Shown here: in pieces, positions 1 to 7,688 of the stretch
Position numbering within the stretch: position 1 is the stretch's first letter
Layout: every line of letters starts with the position of its first letter
Position numbers and translations under genes: made by a program
Assembly (NCBI GenBank): GCA_003987775.1
Contig: RXJD01000037.1
Coordinates: forward strand, 148,710 to 212,709
From: Mycobacterium sp.
GTDB lineage: Bacteria; Actinomycetota; Actinomycetes; Mycobacteriales; Mycobacteriaceae
DNA: 64,000 nucleotides
Direction of reading: 5' to 3'
Notes under the pieces: generated by a model
Seen by the model: the letters and a program-made list of their open reading frames with translations, nothing else
The model's database searches: none
Told to the model about the DNA's origin: nothing

Positions 1-458
1 GAAAGCTTGATCGCGTCGCTCACCCGGGCACCGGCGATACCGAACGACTTGCGGGTCTCGTCATGCGCCCAGACCCCGCCGTACTGCCCCATCGAGCCGC
101 CGATCACCGCCAGCGGCTTGTCCTTCAACGCGCCGTCGCCGAACGGCCGCGAGAGCCAGTCGATCGCATTTTTCACCACGGCAGGGATCGAGCCGTTGTA
201 CTCGGGCGTGACCACCAGGGCGGCGTCGGCTTCGGTGGCCGCGGCGCGCAACGCCACCACCTGCGCGGGCGCCTGGTCCAGCTCGCTGTTCATCGCGTCA
301 TCGATGTCCTCGTTGTAGAAAGGAACCTCCCCCAGCCCCTCGAACACCGTCACGGTGACCCCCTCGGGGGCCAGTTCGGCCGCCAGTTCGGCGATCTGCC
401 GGTTGACCGAGCCCGCACGCAGGCTGCCTACCAGCGCCAAGATCTTGATATCTGCCAC
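1..458 (-). CDS. NADPH-dependent FMN reductase (3' end outside window)
   Basis: A small flavodoxin-like oxidoreductase that would reduce FMN or quinone-type substrates with NAD(P)H in the cytoplasm. Read on the minus strand from a GTG at 458, the protein begins MADIKILALVGSLRAGSVNR, the usual first strand and phosphate loop of this family. Further along it has the NAPE/TPEYNGSIP-type segment (TPEYNGSIPAVVKNAIDW), which is the family signature, and then GGSMGQYGG. About 152 residues are visible and the stop lies beyond base 1. It is divergent from a TetR gene at 549, with a perfect palindrome between them, so it is probably the TetR target. By gene order it matches Rv3054c of M. tuberculosis (from memory). 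Confidence 0.9.
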   Translation of the reverse strand, partial: MADIKILALVGSLRAGSVNRQIAELAAELAPEGVTVTVFEGLGEVPFYNEDIDDAMNSELDQAPAQVVALRAAATEADAALVVTPEYNGSIPAVVKNAIDWLSRPFGDGALKDKPLAVIGGSMGQYGGVWAHDETRKSFGIAGARVSDAIKL

Positions 459-505
459 TGTCCCGTTCCCTTCGGATTTGAAAGTCCATCTTCGCACGGT
501 TAAAA

Positions 506-519
506 CGGACTATAGTCCG
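506..519. promoter_or_regulatory. 14-bp perfect palindrome, probable TetR operator
   Basis: CGGACTATAGTCCG is its own reverse complement. It sits in the 90-bp gap between the divergent FMN reductase and TetR genes, 30 bases before the TetR start, where an autoregulatory TetR operator is expected. The assignment to this TetR is inferred from position. Confidence 0.6.
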
Positions 520-548
520 CTTTATTCCCGCCGCGTTACAGTGCAGGG

Positions 549-1175
549 GTGAGCGGTGCCGAGGACAAGGGCGAATTGCGCCTTGTCGCGCACGAGGACC
601 TGGCGGTCGAGTCGCTGCCTGAACGAAGCGACGCGGCGCGCAACCGGGCGCTGCTGCTGGAGGCGGCACGGCAGCTGGTTGCCCAGCGCGGCGCCGGCGC
701 GGTCACCATGGATGACATCGCCGCTGCCGCCGGCGTCGGCAAGGGAACCCTGTTCCGCCGGTTCGGCAGCCGCTCGGGCCTCATGCTGGTGTTGCTCGAC
801 GAAGACGAGAAGGCCAGCCAACAGGCGTTCCTTTTCGGCCCGCCGCCGCTGGGTCCCGATGCGCCGCCACTAGAGAGGCTGATCGCGTTCGGCCGCGAAC
901 GCATCCGCTTCGCATGCGCCCACCGCGAGCTGATGTCCGCGGCAAGCCGTGACCCGCACATGCGACACGTCGGCGCCGCCTTCGTACTGCGCACTCACGT
1001 CAGAGTGCTGCTGCAGGCCGCCCACACCACCGGGGACCTGGACATCCAGACCGATGCCCTGCTCGCTCTGCTCGACGTCGGCTATGTCGACCATCAACTC
1101 ACCGAGGGCGGCCACACCACCGAGACACTGGCAGAGGCGTGGGCGAGCCTGGCCCGCAAGCTGTGCGGACGCTGA
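549..1175 (+). CDS. TetR/AcrR family transcriptional regulator
   Basis: A 208-residue DNA-binding repressor starting at GTG 549. The N-terminal helix-turn-helix spans about residues 27-75 (ARNRALLLEAARQLVAQRG, then VTMDDIAAAAGVGKGTLFRRFG). The C-terminal ligand domain is not recognisable beyond a generic all-helical fold. The gene is divergent from the FMN reductase and is followed after 8 bases by dinB2, so it may share a transcript with that polymerase. Gene order corresponds to Rv3055. The ligand is unknown; control of the neighbouring flavin reductase is the simplest inference. Confidence 0.9.
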   Translation: MSGAEDKGELRLVAHEDLAVESLPERSDAARNRALLLEAARQLVAQRGAGAVTMDDIAAAAGVGKGTLFRRFGSRSGLMLVLLDEDEKASQQAFLFGPPPLGPDAPPLERLIAFGRERIRFACAHRELMSAASRDPHMRHVGAAFVLRTHVRVLLQAAHTTGDLDIQTDALLALLDVGYVDHQLTEGGHTTETLAEAWASLARKLCGR

Positions 1176-1183
1176 TCGCCGAC

Positions 1184-2221
1184 ATGACGCGGTGGGTCCT
1201 GCACGTCGACCTCGATCAGTTCCTCGCCTCGGTGGAGTTACGCCGGCATCCCGAGCTGGCCGGGCGGCCGGTCATCGTCGGAGGCAGCGGCGACCCCACC
1301 GAAGCCCGCAAGGTCGTCACCTGCGCGTCGTACGAGGCGCGCGAATTCGGCGTGCACGCCGGCATGCCGCTGCGTGCGGCGGCGCGCCGCTGCCCGGACG
1401 CTACGTTCCTGCCCTCCGATCCCGCCGCGTACGACGAGGCCTCCGAGCAGGTGATGGGCCTGCTGCGCGACCTGGGACATCCCGTCGAAGTATGGGGTTG
1501 GGACGAGGCCTATGTCGCGGTGCCGGCCGACCCGGTCGCGGCGGCCGAAAACATCCGCAGCGTCATCTCGGCCGAGACCGGACTGTCGTGTTCGGTGGGC
1601 ATCAGCGACAACAAGCAACGCGCCAAGGTTGCCACCGGTTTCGCGAAACCGGCCGGGGTGTTTGAGCTGACCGATGCCAACTGGATGGAAATGATGGCCG
1701 GCCGGCCCGTCGACGCACTCTGGGGCGTCGGACCGAAGACATCGAAAAAGCTTGCTGCCCTTGATATCACCACCGTCGGACAACTCGCCCGAACCGACGG
1801 CGAGCTGTTGACATCGACGTTCGGGCCCCGCACCGGTCTGTGGCTACTGCTGCTCGCCAAGGGCGGCGGCGACACCGAGGTCAGCGCCCAGCCCTGGGTA
1901 CCCCGTTCCCGCAGCCATGTCGTCACCTTCCCGCGCGACCTCACCGAGCGCACTGAAATGGATTCGGCGATCACCGAATTGGCCCAACAGGCCCTCGACG
2001 ACGTGGTGCGCATGCCTCCCGGGGGGCGGATCGTCACGCGAGTCGCGGTCACCGTCCGTACCGCGACTTTCTACACCAGAACCAAGATCCGCAAACTCGA
2101 CGCTCCCACTACCGATTCCGGCGTGATCACCGCGACCGCCCTCCGCATCCTGGACCTGTTCGAACTCGACCGCCCCATCCGACTGCTCGGGGTTCGCCTG
2201 GAACTGGAAATGCCTTCCTGA
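1184..2221 (+). CDS. dinB2: Y-family DNA polymerase IV, DinB2 type
   Basis: A translesion DNA polymerase of 345 residues. ATG 1184 is preferred over an in-frame start at 1139 because the protein then begins MTRWVLHVDLDQFLASVE, the normal Y-family opening. Metal ligands are D9 in HVDLD and the DE of WGWDEAY near residue 107. The steric-gate position, normally Tyr or Phe, is Leu14, as in the mycobacterial DinB2 enzymes known to accept ribonucleotides. The palm and thumb follow (LSCSVGISDNKQRAKVATG; LWGVGPKT helix-hairpin-helix), then a little-finger domain ending EMPS without a visible beta-clamp binding motif, again as in DinB2. It is the Rv3056 (dinP) equivalent by sequence and order. Confidence 0.93.
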   Translation: MTRWVLHVDLDQFLASVELRRHPELAGRPVIVGGSGDPTEARKVVTCASYEAREFGVHAGMPLRAAARRCPDATFLPSDPAAYDEASEQVMGLLRDLGHPVEVWGWDEAYVAVPADPVAAAENIRSVISAETGLSCSVGISDNKQRAKVATGFAKPAGVFELTDANWMEMMAGRPVDALWGVGPKTSKKLAALDITTVGQLARTDGELLTSTFGPRTGLWLLLLAKGGGDTEVSAQPWVPRSRSHVVTFPRDLTERTEMDSAITELAQQALDDVVRMPPGGRIVTRVAVTVRTATFYTRTKIRKLDAPTTDSGVITATALRILDLFELDRPIRLLGVRLELEMPS

Positions 2222-2278
2222 TCCCGCTCGAGCCGAGTAGCGAAAAAGCCCGTACCACAGCGGATATCGCACTGACAT

Positions 2279-3577
2279 TCACGGCGGGGGTGGTGCGGCA
2301 AGGCCGAAATCAGCCGGCGGGACCGCTCCGGGGTCAGTCTTGGGCTGCCGCAAGACGGCGGCACCGTGGCGCTGACAGGCGAACAGTGCAAGCTCGACGT
2401 TGCGCTTGTCCTCGATCGGACGGCCCCGCCTGGCGACAGCTCGCCGCACGTCATTCTTGACAGCCTCGAGCGGCACCTGCAGTTCCTCCGCGACCCGGTA
2501 GGGCCGACCGCAGTACAGATAGATCCGCAATATCTGACGCAGTCGGGAATCGTCGTCGTTATCGAACGCCAGCGGGCCCAGGACGTCGGCCACCCATCCG
2601 CGTATCTCCTCGACGTCCGCGTCCAGCAGCGCCGCCGAAACGATGCCGGCATCGGTTGCTGCGACCACGTCGGCCGGTTGACCGAGCGCCTCGGCGGCCG
2701 TGCGCGCACGCAGCGCCTGACGATGAGAGCGACGGAACCCTTCGATGCCGCAACCCATCGCCCCGATCGCGAGGCTGGGCGCATCCGCCCGCAGCCGGAC
2801 GAAATCCCGGATGTTCGCGACGGCGTCACCCGGCACCAGACGGTAGGGCAACCACACCCACCAAACAGTGCGCTCGGCGCCGATCAACAGCGGGCGTGCC
2901 GTCGCGTCGGCGGCCACAGCCAACGCGCGTACGAATTCCCCCAGGCTCGCGCCCCGCTCGTGTGGACCGTCGACGGCTGGGTACCATGCGATGAGCGCCA
3001 GGTGCTCCCCGCTCAGCGGATAACCGATCGTCGCCGAAACATCCTCGACGTCAAACGATTTGGCGCTATCGAGCAGGTCGCGGACCTGGGTTTCACTTGC
3101 GATGCGCTGAGCCGTCAGCCGCAGCGCGTACTCGCCCTGGTAGGCCGCAAGGGCCTGCTGTGACAGCACGTCGACGTATTTCGACAACGTCCTGGCGAGG
3201 CTCTCGACGACGGCGACCTGGGTCTCCGGAGCCATGCCGGCGGCCTGCAGTTCGGCGAACACCGTCTCACCCAACCGGCGCTGCCCGAGCCGGTGGGCGC
3301 GCATCATCGCATTGATCGGAATGTCGCGACGGGCAAGGGATCTGGCGTACTCGGTATGTGTTGGCGGCACGGCGATCTCGGTGACATCGATGTCCGAGAG
3401 CAGGGCGCGGCATATCGTGTGGAGCTGGTCGCGCATAGCGGCGCGCATCAACTCGCTCATCCGTTCGTCGCGGGGAAGCTCCGGCACATTGTCCTGGGCG
3501 AGGGTGCACAGGGCATCACTGAGCGCGGCAGCCTGCTCGTCGAGGCGCGCAACAATCCGTGCGACGTCGCTGTCCAC
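2279..3577 (-). CDS. PucR/CdaR-type helix-turn-helix regulator
   Basis: A 432-residue cytoplasmic regulator. The GTG at 3577 is chosen because a GGAGG ribosome site lies 5 bases upstream; open frame continues further upstream without such a site. Residues 1-170 form a helical N-terminal domain (RsbT co-antagonist-like in related proteins). A middle GGDEF-like degenerate region covers about 185-320 (SGEHLALIAWYP, then SLAIGAMGCGIEGFRRSHRQA). The C-terminal helix-turn-helix is about 355-410 (LRQILRIYLYCGRPYRVAEELQVPLEAVKNDVRRA), the PucR_C pattern. It is convergent with dinB2 and absent from the equivalent M. tuberculosis interval as I remember it. Target and effector are unknown. Confidence 0.8.
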   Translation of the reverse strand: MDSDVARIVARLDEQAAALSDALCTLAQDNVPELPRDERMSELMRAAMRDQLHTICRALLSDIDVTEIAVPPTHTEYARSLARRDIPINAMMRAHRLGQRRLGETVFAELQAAGMAPETQVAVVESLARTLSKYVDVLSQQALAAYQGEYALRLTAQRIASETQVRDLLDSAKSFDVEDVSATIGYPLSGEHLALIAWYPAVDGPHERGASLGEFVRALAVAADATARPLLIGAERTVWWVWLPYRLVPGDAVANIRDFVRLRADAPSLAIGAMGCGIEGFRRSHRQALRARTAAEALGQPADVVAATDAGIVSAALLDADVEEIRGWVADVLGPLAFDNDDDSRLRQILRIYLYCGRPYRVAEELQVPLEAVKNDVRRAVARRGRPIEDKRNVELALFACQRHGAAVLRQPKTDPGAVPPADFGLAAPPPP

Positions 3578-3681
3578 GCCAACCTCCGCCGATGGTGTCG
3601 GCCCCCATGGAGACCGTAGATCGCCGGCGGGGGTTACCGGAAGACAAACCGCCGCCGGACCGAAATCTCGGCGTCGCGAAC

Positions 3682-4560
3682 CTAGCGCTCCAATTGCGGC
3701 GGTGCGGGCCGCAAGGCTCGCGTGAAGATCGCATTGACTTGCCGCATGGCCACGCTGTAGGGCCACCACGCCAGCCGCTTGAACGCGTACAGCGCCCTGA
3801 TGTCCGGAGAGGTGTAGATCAGGTAGCGCTTCTTCGCGACTCCCGCCAGGATTTTCTCGGCGGCACGCTCCGGCGAGACGGCGTGGCCGCTGAAGCGGTC
3901 CACCCAGCGAGCCACGTGCGGGTCTTCGCGGTCCACGCCGGCGATTTCGACGGTGTTGACCAAGGGAGTCTTCACGGCGCCGGGCACCACCACCGACACC
4001 GCGATGCGGTGCCGGGCGAGGTCGAAACGCAGTACTTCGGACAGTCCGCGCAAGCCGTACTTGCTGGCGCTGTAAGCGGCATGCCATGGCAGCGCGACGA
4101 TTCCGGCTGCCGAGGAAACATTGACCACGTGCCCGCCCCGGCTGGCCGCGATCATCTGCGGAACGAACGACTCGATCACGTGGATGGGGCCCATCAGATT
4201 GATCGAGATCATTTTCTCCCACTGCTGGTGGGTCAAGCGGTCGACGGTCCCCCACGCCGAGACGCCGGCGATGTTGAGCACGACGTCCATGCTGGAATGC
4301 CCCGCGTGGATGTCCGCCGCGAATGCCGCGACCTCGTCGTACTTTGAGATGTCAAGCACCCGGTGGGCGGGCACCTGTGCGCCGAGCGCCCGGGCGTCGG
4401 CCACGGTCTGCGCCAGGCCGTCGGCGTCGCGGTCGGTCAGATACAGCTCGGCGCCGTGCGCCGCCAGCCGGAGCGCGGTGGCACGGCCGATGCCACTGGC
4501 CGCGCCGGTCACGAAACACCGCTTGCCCGCGAAGTACTCGGTGGAGCCGCTCTGCACCAT
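3682..4560 (-). CDS. SDR family oxidoreductase (Rv3057c-like)
   Basis: A short-chain dehydrogenase/reductase of about 292 residues. It has the NAD(P) glycine motif TGAASGIGR near residue 20, NIAG near 95, and the catalytic Ser (NVSSAAG) with Y-x-x-x-K in YSASKYG near 160. The C-terminal extension (KKRYLIYTSPDIRALYAFKRLAWWPYSV) resembles the membrane-associated tail of mycobacterial SDRs acting on lipids. ATG 4560 is taken as start; a TTG at 4569 would add three residues. The upstream TetR gene ends 15 bases before this start on the same strand, so both are probably one transcript. Its position matches Rv3057c. The substrate cannot be told from sequence. Confidence 0.88.
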   Translation of the reverse strand: MVQSGSTEYFAGKRCFVTGAASGIGRATALRLAAHGAELYLTDRDADGLAQTVADARALGAQVPAHRVLDISKYDEVAAFAADIHAGHSSMDVVLNIAGVSAWGTVDRLTHQQWEKMISINLMGPIHVIESFVPQMIAASRGGHVVNVSSAAGIVALPWHAAYSASKYGLRGLSEVLRFDLARHRIAVSVVVPGAVKTPLVNTVEIAGVDREDPHVARWVDRFSGHAVSPERAAEKILAGVAKKRYLIYTSPDIRALYAFKRLAWWPYSVAMRQVNAIFTRALRPAPPQLER

Positions 4561-4575
4561 GATCGGCAACGATAC

Positions 4576-5223
4576 CTACCGCGCCGGACCGCCCCACAGC
4601 GCGTTGAGCCACATCTTCTCGAGCACGCTTACCCGGCGCTCGAAGTCACTCTCACTGCCCACCATCAGCGGGTCGCCCGTCAAAGCGAGCGCCGTGGCCC
4701 CCGTCAGGGTGCGAATCAGCGTAGGGATGTCGTCGCTGATCGGCCGGGCGGTGCCGGCCTTCATCTCGGCATCCACCACGCTGACGATCTGGCGGAACAC
4801 CACGTCGAACTGCCGGTCGAGAATCTGCTGGATCTCGACGTCGGTGTGGCGAGCGGCGTCACACGCCCGCACCACCGGGTCGTTGTCGGTGTAGACCGCC
4901 GCGGCACTGCCGACCATCCGCTTGGCGAACTGCTCAGGTGATTCCCCGGGCTGACGCGGAGCGAAGAAGTGCGTCAGCTCCTCCAGTTCCTCGGCCGCCT
5001 CGGCCAGCATCTGCGCGAGCACCGAATACTTGGAATCGAAGTAGAAGTAGAAACCCGAGCGCGCCACCCCGGCCCGCAGGCTGATCGCGCTGACCGAGAG
5101 CTCCGAGAACGGACCCTCCTGTAGGAGCTCACGAACCGCCTGCATGATCGCCTGCCGGTGCTTGTCACCGCGCCGGCGTGACGCCGGCGCGCCCTGCCCC
5201 TCGTCGGCGGCCGGACTACTCAC
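4576..5223 (-). CDS. TetR family regulator next to cyp136
   Basis: A 215-residue repressor starting at GTG 5223. The helix-turn-helix lies at about residues 20-65 (HRQAIMQAVRELLQEGPFSE, then SVSAISLRAGVARSGFYFYFDSK). The C-terminal half is a helical ligand pocket. It is transcribed away from the P450 gene across a 120-bp gap that carries a 10+10-bp inverted repeat, and it leads an operon with the SDR downstream. By order it corresponds to Rv3058c. Repression of both itself and cyp136 is inferred from this arrangement. Confidence 0.9.
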   Translation of the reverse strand: MSSPAADEGQGAPASRRRGDKHRQAIMQAVRELLQEGPFSELSVSAISLRAGVARSGFYFYFDSKYSVLAQMLAEAAEELEELTHFFAPRQPGESPEQFAKRMVGSAAAVYTDNDPVVRACDAARHTDVEIQQILDRQFDVVFRQIVSVVDAEMKAGTARPISDDIPTLIRTLTGATALALTGDPLMVGSESDFERRVSVLEKMWLNALWGGPAR

Positions 5224-5265
5224 TCGCGATCACTCCTTGACCATGCACCACACCAATCCAAAAAG

Positions 5266-5289
5266 AAAACTTGACAGGCGTCAAGTTTT
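5266..5289. promoter_or_regulatory. Inverted repeat between TetR and cyp136
   Basis: Arms AAAACTTGAC and GTCAAGTTTT are exact reverse complements separated by AGGC. The left arm runs into a TTGACA that could serve as a -35 element for cyp136, so a bound repressor would block it. The site is 54 bases before the P450 start and 43 bases before the divergent TetR start. Confidence 0.65.
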
Positions 5290-5343
5290 TCCGAAATAGT
5301 GAAAAAAGTGACGGTGACCACAACCGGTTAGGAGCGCGCGTCA

Positions 5344-6825
5344 ATGGCGACGACCATCAGCACCCCCGACTATCTGCTCGATCAGGCCAAACGTCGGTTC
5401 ACCCCGTCGTTCAACAACTTTCCGGGCATGGGCCTGGTGGAACGTAGGCTGCGCAACACCCAGTTCCCGGAGAAGAAGCTCGCCGACCCACCGCCGGGCA
5501 GCGGACTCAAGCCAATCGTGGGCGACGCGGGCCTGCCGATCCTCGGGCACATGATCGAGATGTTGCGCGGCGGACCGGAATACCTGCAGTTCCTGTACGA
5601 GACCAGGGGCCCGCTGATCTTCGGCGACTCGCCATTCCTGCCGTTTGTCACGGCGCTGGGGCCCGATGCGGCGCAGGCCATCTACTCCAACCGCAATAAG
5701 GACTTCTCCCAGCAGGGCTGGACCCCGGTGATCGGCCCGTTCTTCCGCCGCGGACTGATGCTGCTCGATTTCGAGGAGCACATGTTTCATCGGCGGATCA
5801 TGCAGGAAGCGTTCATCCGGTCCCGTCTGGTCGGCTACCTCGAGCACATCGACCAGGTGGTGCAGCACGTCATCGCCGATGACTGGGTGACCAACGACCC
5901 ACGCTTCCTGCTGTATCCGGCGATGAAGGAGATGACGCTGGACATCGCATCGATGGTGTTCATGGGCCACGAGCCCGGCACCGATCGCGAGCTCGTCACC
6001 AAGGTCAACAAGGCATTCACCACCACCACGCGCGCCGGCAACGCCGTCATCCGCACCGGCGTGCCACCGTTCACCTGGTGGCGCGGCCTCAAGGCGCGTG
6101 AGCTGCTGGAGAACTACTTCGCCGAGCGCGTGAAGGAGCGTCGCGGCAAGGAAGGCAATGACCTGCTGACCGTGTTGTGCCAGACCGAGGACGAGGACGG
6201 CAACCGGTTCTCCGATGAAGACGTCATCAACCACATGATCTTCCTGATGATGGCCGCCCACGACACCTCCACGTCGACCGCCACGACGATGATCTACCAC
6301 CTGGCCGCGCACCCGGAGTGGCAGCAACGCTGCCGTGACGAATCCGACCGGCTCGGCGATGGGCCACTGGACATCGAGTCGCTGGAGAAACTGGAATCTC
6401 TGGACCTGGTGATGAACGAGTCCATCCGGTTGGTGACGCCCGTCCAATGGGCGATGCGACGGACGGTTCGCGACACCGAACTGCTGGGCCACTACCTGCC
6501 CGAGGGCACCAACATCACCGCGTTCCCCGGGGTGAATCACCGGCTGCCGGAGATCTGGACCGACCCGATGAAGTTCGACCCCGAACGGTTCACCGAGCCG
6601 CGCAACGAGCACAAACGACACCGGTACGCGTTCACGCCGTTCGGCGGCGGCGCGCATAAATGCATCGGAATGGTGTTCGGGCAGCTGGAAGTCAAGACGA
6701 TCCTGCACCGGCTGCTGCGCCGCTACCGCCTGGAACTGCCGCGGCCCGACTACCAGCCACGCTGGGACTACGGCGGCATGCCGGTGCCGATGGACGGCAT
6801 GCACATCGTGTTGCGTCCGCTTTGA
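5344..6825 (+). CDS. cyp136: Cytochrome P450, CYP136 family
   Basis: A 493-residue haem monooxygenase. The I-helix oxygen-binding motif is AAHDTS at 304-309. The ExxR pair is E359/R362, and the haem loop is FGGGAHKCIG at 433-442 with the axial Cys at 440. In the haem loop His replaces the common Arg two residues before Cys. Length and the long N-terminal segment (FPGMGLVERRLRNTQFPEKK) fit CYP136, and the flanking TetR and SDR match the Rv3057c-Rv3059 cluster. The substrate is not established from sequence; a lipid or sterol-like molecule is plausible because the family resembles CYP51-like enzymes. Expression is probably set by the inverted repeat just upstream. Confidence 0.93.
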   Translation: MATTISTPDYLLDQAKRRFTPSFNNFPGMGLVERRLRNTQFPEKKLADPPPGSGLKPIVGDAGLPILGHMIEMLRGGPEYLQFLYETRGPLIFGDSPFLPFVTALGPDAAQAIYSNRNKDFSQQGWTPVIGPFFRRGLMLLDFEEHMFHRRIMQEAFIRSRLVGYLEHIDQVVQHVIADDWVTNDPRFLLYPAMKEMTLDIASMVFMGHEPGTDRELVTKVNKAFTTTTRAGNAVIRTGVPPFTWWRGLKARELLENYFAERVKERRGKEGNDLLTVLCQTEDEDGNRFSDEDVINHMIFLMMAAHDTSTSTATTMIYHLAAHPEWQQRCRDESDRLGDGPLDIESLEKLESLDLVMNESIRLVTPVQWAMRRTVRDTELLGHYLPEGTNITAFPGVNHRLPEIWTDPMKFDPERFTEPRNEHKRHRYAFTPFGGGAHKCIGMVFGQLEVKTILHRLLRRYRLELPRPDYQPRWDYGGMPVPMDGMHIVLRPL

Positions 6826-6853
6826 ACCGGCCGTCTCCCCGGGGGACGTGGAC

Positions 6854-7372
6854 TCAGCCCTGAGAGCCGGCCGCCAACCGGTTGGCGCAGGCGATCACCG
6901 CGCGCAACGCCGACTCGGTGGATTCCCGGCCCCACCCCATAGCCCACTCGGAACGCACGCCGTCGGTGCCGCGGACGAAGGTAGCTGTGTCATTTCCTGC
7001 GCACATCTGGTGAAAGTTCAGGGTTTCCACGTGGACTCCGCGGGCATGAAGCATCGCGGTAAGCGCGGCGACCGCTCCCCCGGCCGCCGCGGTCGACGTC
7101 GCGATGCGGTCGCCGACAGCGATCACCGCACGGAAGTTGCGCGCCTGCGGCCCCATCCGCGCCGGATGGCGCTCGACGTCGACGCATGACCACTGCCCCA
7201 GGCGCACCGGCCCGGCGGTCTGGCCATAGACGGCGACGAAGCGCTCCCACGACAGGGCGGCGGCCTGATCGCGTAACCCCCGTGGCAACGCGACCCCGAA
7301 GTGGCGATTGAACCACCCGGCGGCGGAACCGGATTCACTGAAACAGTGGCGATGTGGGCTGAGGACTGTCAT
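6854..7372 (-). CDS. Stand-alone alpha-isopropylmalate synthase regulatory domain protein
   Basis: A 172-residue protein resembling only the C-terminal leucine-binding/dimerisation (LeuA_dimer) domain of 2-isopropylmalate synthase. The relevant parts are FRAVIAVGDRIATSTAAAGGAVAALTAMLHARG in the middle and STESALRAVIACANRL at the C-terminus, the latter like the GIDANI-to-AVVSAVNRL end of LeuA. No TIM-barrel catalytic domain is present, so it cannot make isopropylmalate alone. It could pair with LeuA or sense a branched-chain metabolite; this is inference. ATG 7372 is preceded by AGAAGG, and the 5' leader (7381-7486) carries a pseudoknot-type RNA structure. The gene is tail-to-tail with cyp136. 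Confidence 0.75.
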   Translation of the reverse strand: MTVLSPHRHCFSESGSAAGWFNRHFGVALPRGLRDQAAALSWERFVAVYGQTAGPVRLGQWSCVDVERHPARMGPQARNFRAVIAVGDRIATSTAAAGGAVAALTAMLHARGVHVETLNFHQMCAGNDTATFVRGTDGVRSEWAMGWGRESTESALRAVIACANRLAAGSQG

Positions 7373-7380
7373 TGCGCCGG

Positions 7381-7399
7381 CCTTCTCTGGCTCGAAGGA
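7381..7399 (-). promoter_or_regulatory. Small hairpin covering the ribosome-binding site
   Basis: On the transcript, CCTTC (7399-7395) can pair with GAAGG (7385-7381), the likely Shine-Dalgarno sequence of the downstream regulatory-domain gene. A nine-base loop separates them. Such a hairpin could hide the ribosome site; its use is inferred. Confidence 0.4.
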
Positions 7400-7409
7400 G
7401 CGACCGACG

Positions 7410-7477
7410 GTAGTAGCTTCCGACCCACAGCGGGGGGTCGGTCTGGATCAGACCCCGCTGCGGGTGCTGGCTACTAC
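7410..7477 (-). ncRNA. Pseudoknot-type RNA leader (LEU-element-like)
   Basis: Read on the minus strand, CAGCGGG (7460-7454) pairs with CCCGCTG (7434-7428), and CCGACCC (7441-7435) pairs with GGGTCGG (7426-7420). The order of the four arms gives an H-type pseudoknot with two perfect 7-bp stems that can stack directly. The first loop carries a small hairpin (TCTG/CAGA, 7452-7442). An outer perfect 8-bp stem GTAGTAGC/GCTACTAC (7477-7470 with 7417-7410) encloses the whole. A conserved pseudoknot called the LEU element has been described upstream of actinobacterial leuA operons. This leader precedes a leuA-type domain gene, so it may be an instance, though I could not compare sequences. Confidence 0.6.
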
Positions 7478-7486
7478 GGCAAGCAT
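7448..7486 (-). CDS. Candidate 12-residue leader peptide
   Basis: ATG at 7486 opens a short frame MLAVVASTRSGV ending in TGA at 7448. Two successive GTA valine codons, which are rare in a genome this GC-rich, lie exactly in the 5' arm of the enclosing 8-bp stem, and the AGC-GGG codons lie in the first pseudoknot arm. A ribosome pausing here would therefore disrupt those stems. There is no strong ribosome site before the ATG, so translation is uncertain. Confidence 0.35.
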   Translation of the reverse strand: MLAVVASTRSGV

Positions 7487-7625
7487 GAGAAGACGCACGA
7501 GCGGAGACACTAGACGGCGTGCCCGGTCGAGCGCAACCACATTTCCGACTCAGCCGATTTCGGAATCTCATTCGCGAATTAGTCCGGATCGCCGGAAAAC
7601 TGCTCGAGGGATGCATTGCCGGAGT

Positions 7626-7654
7626 TAGCATCCTGATAGCGATTAGATTCGCTA
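7626..7654 (+). promoter_or_regulatory. Putative promoter and inverted repeat before lipoprotein 1
   Basis: TAGCAT at 7626-7631 fits a mycobacterial -10 element (TANNNT) and sits in a GTTAGCATC context that recurs before the next lipoprotein gene. Just downstream, TAGCGA (7637-7642) and TCGCTA (7649-7654) form an inverted repeat with a six-base spacer, a possible operator. No convincing -35 is seen. Confidence 0.35.
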
Positions 7655-7688
7655 AATGGGGTAAACAGCCACACGAAGGGGGAAGCCG

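Noticed and set aside
5341-6804. 487-codon open frame on the minus strand
   Set aside because: Antisense to cyp136, which carries all P450 motifs; His/Arg-rich content is typical of a shadow frame.
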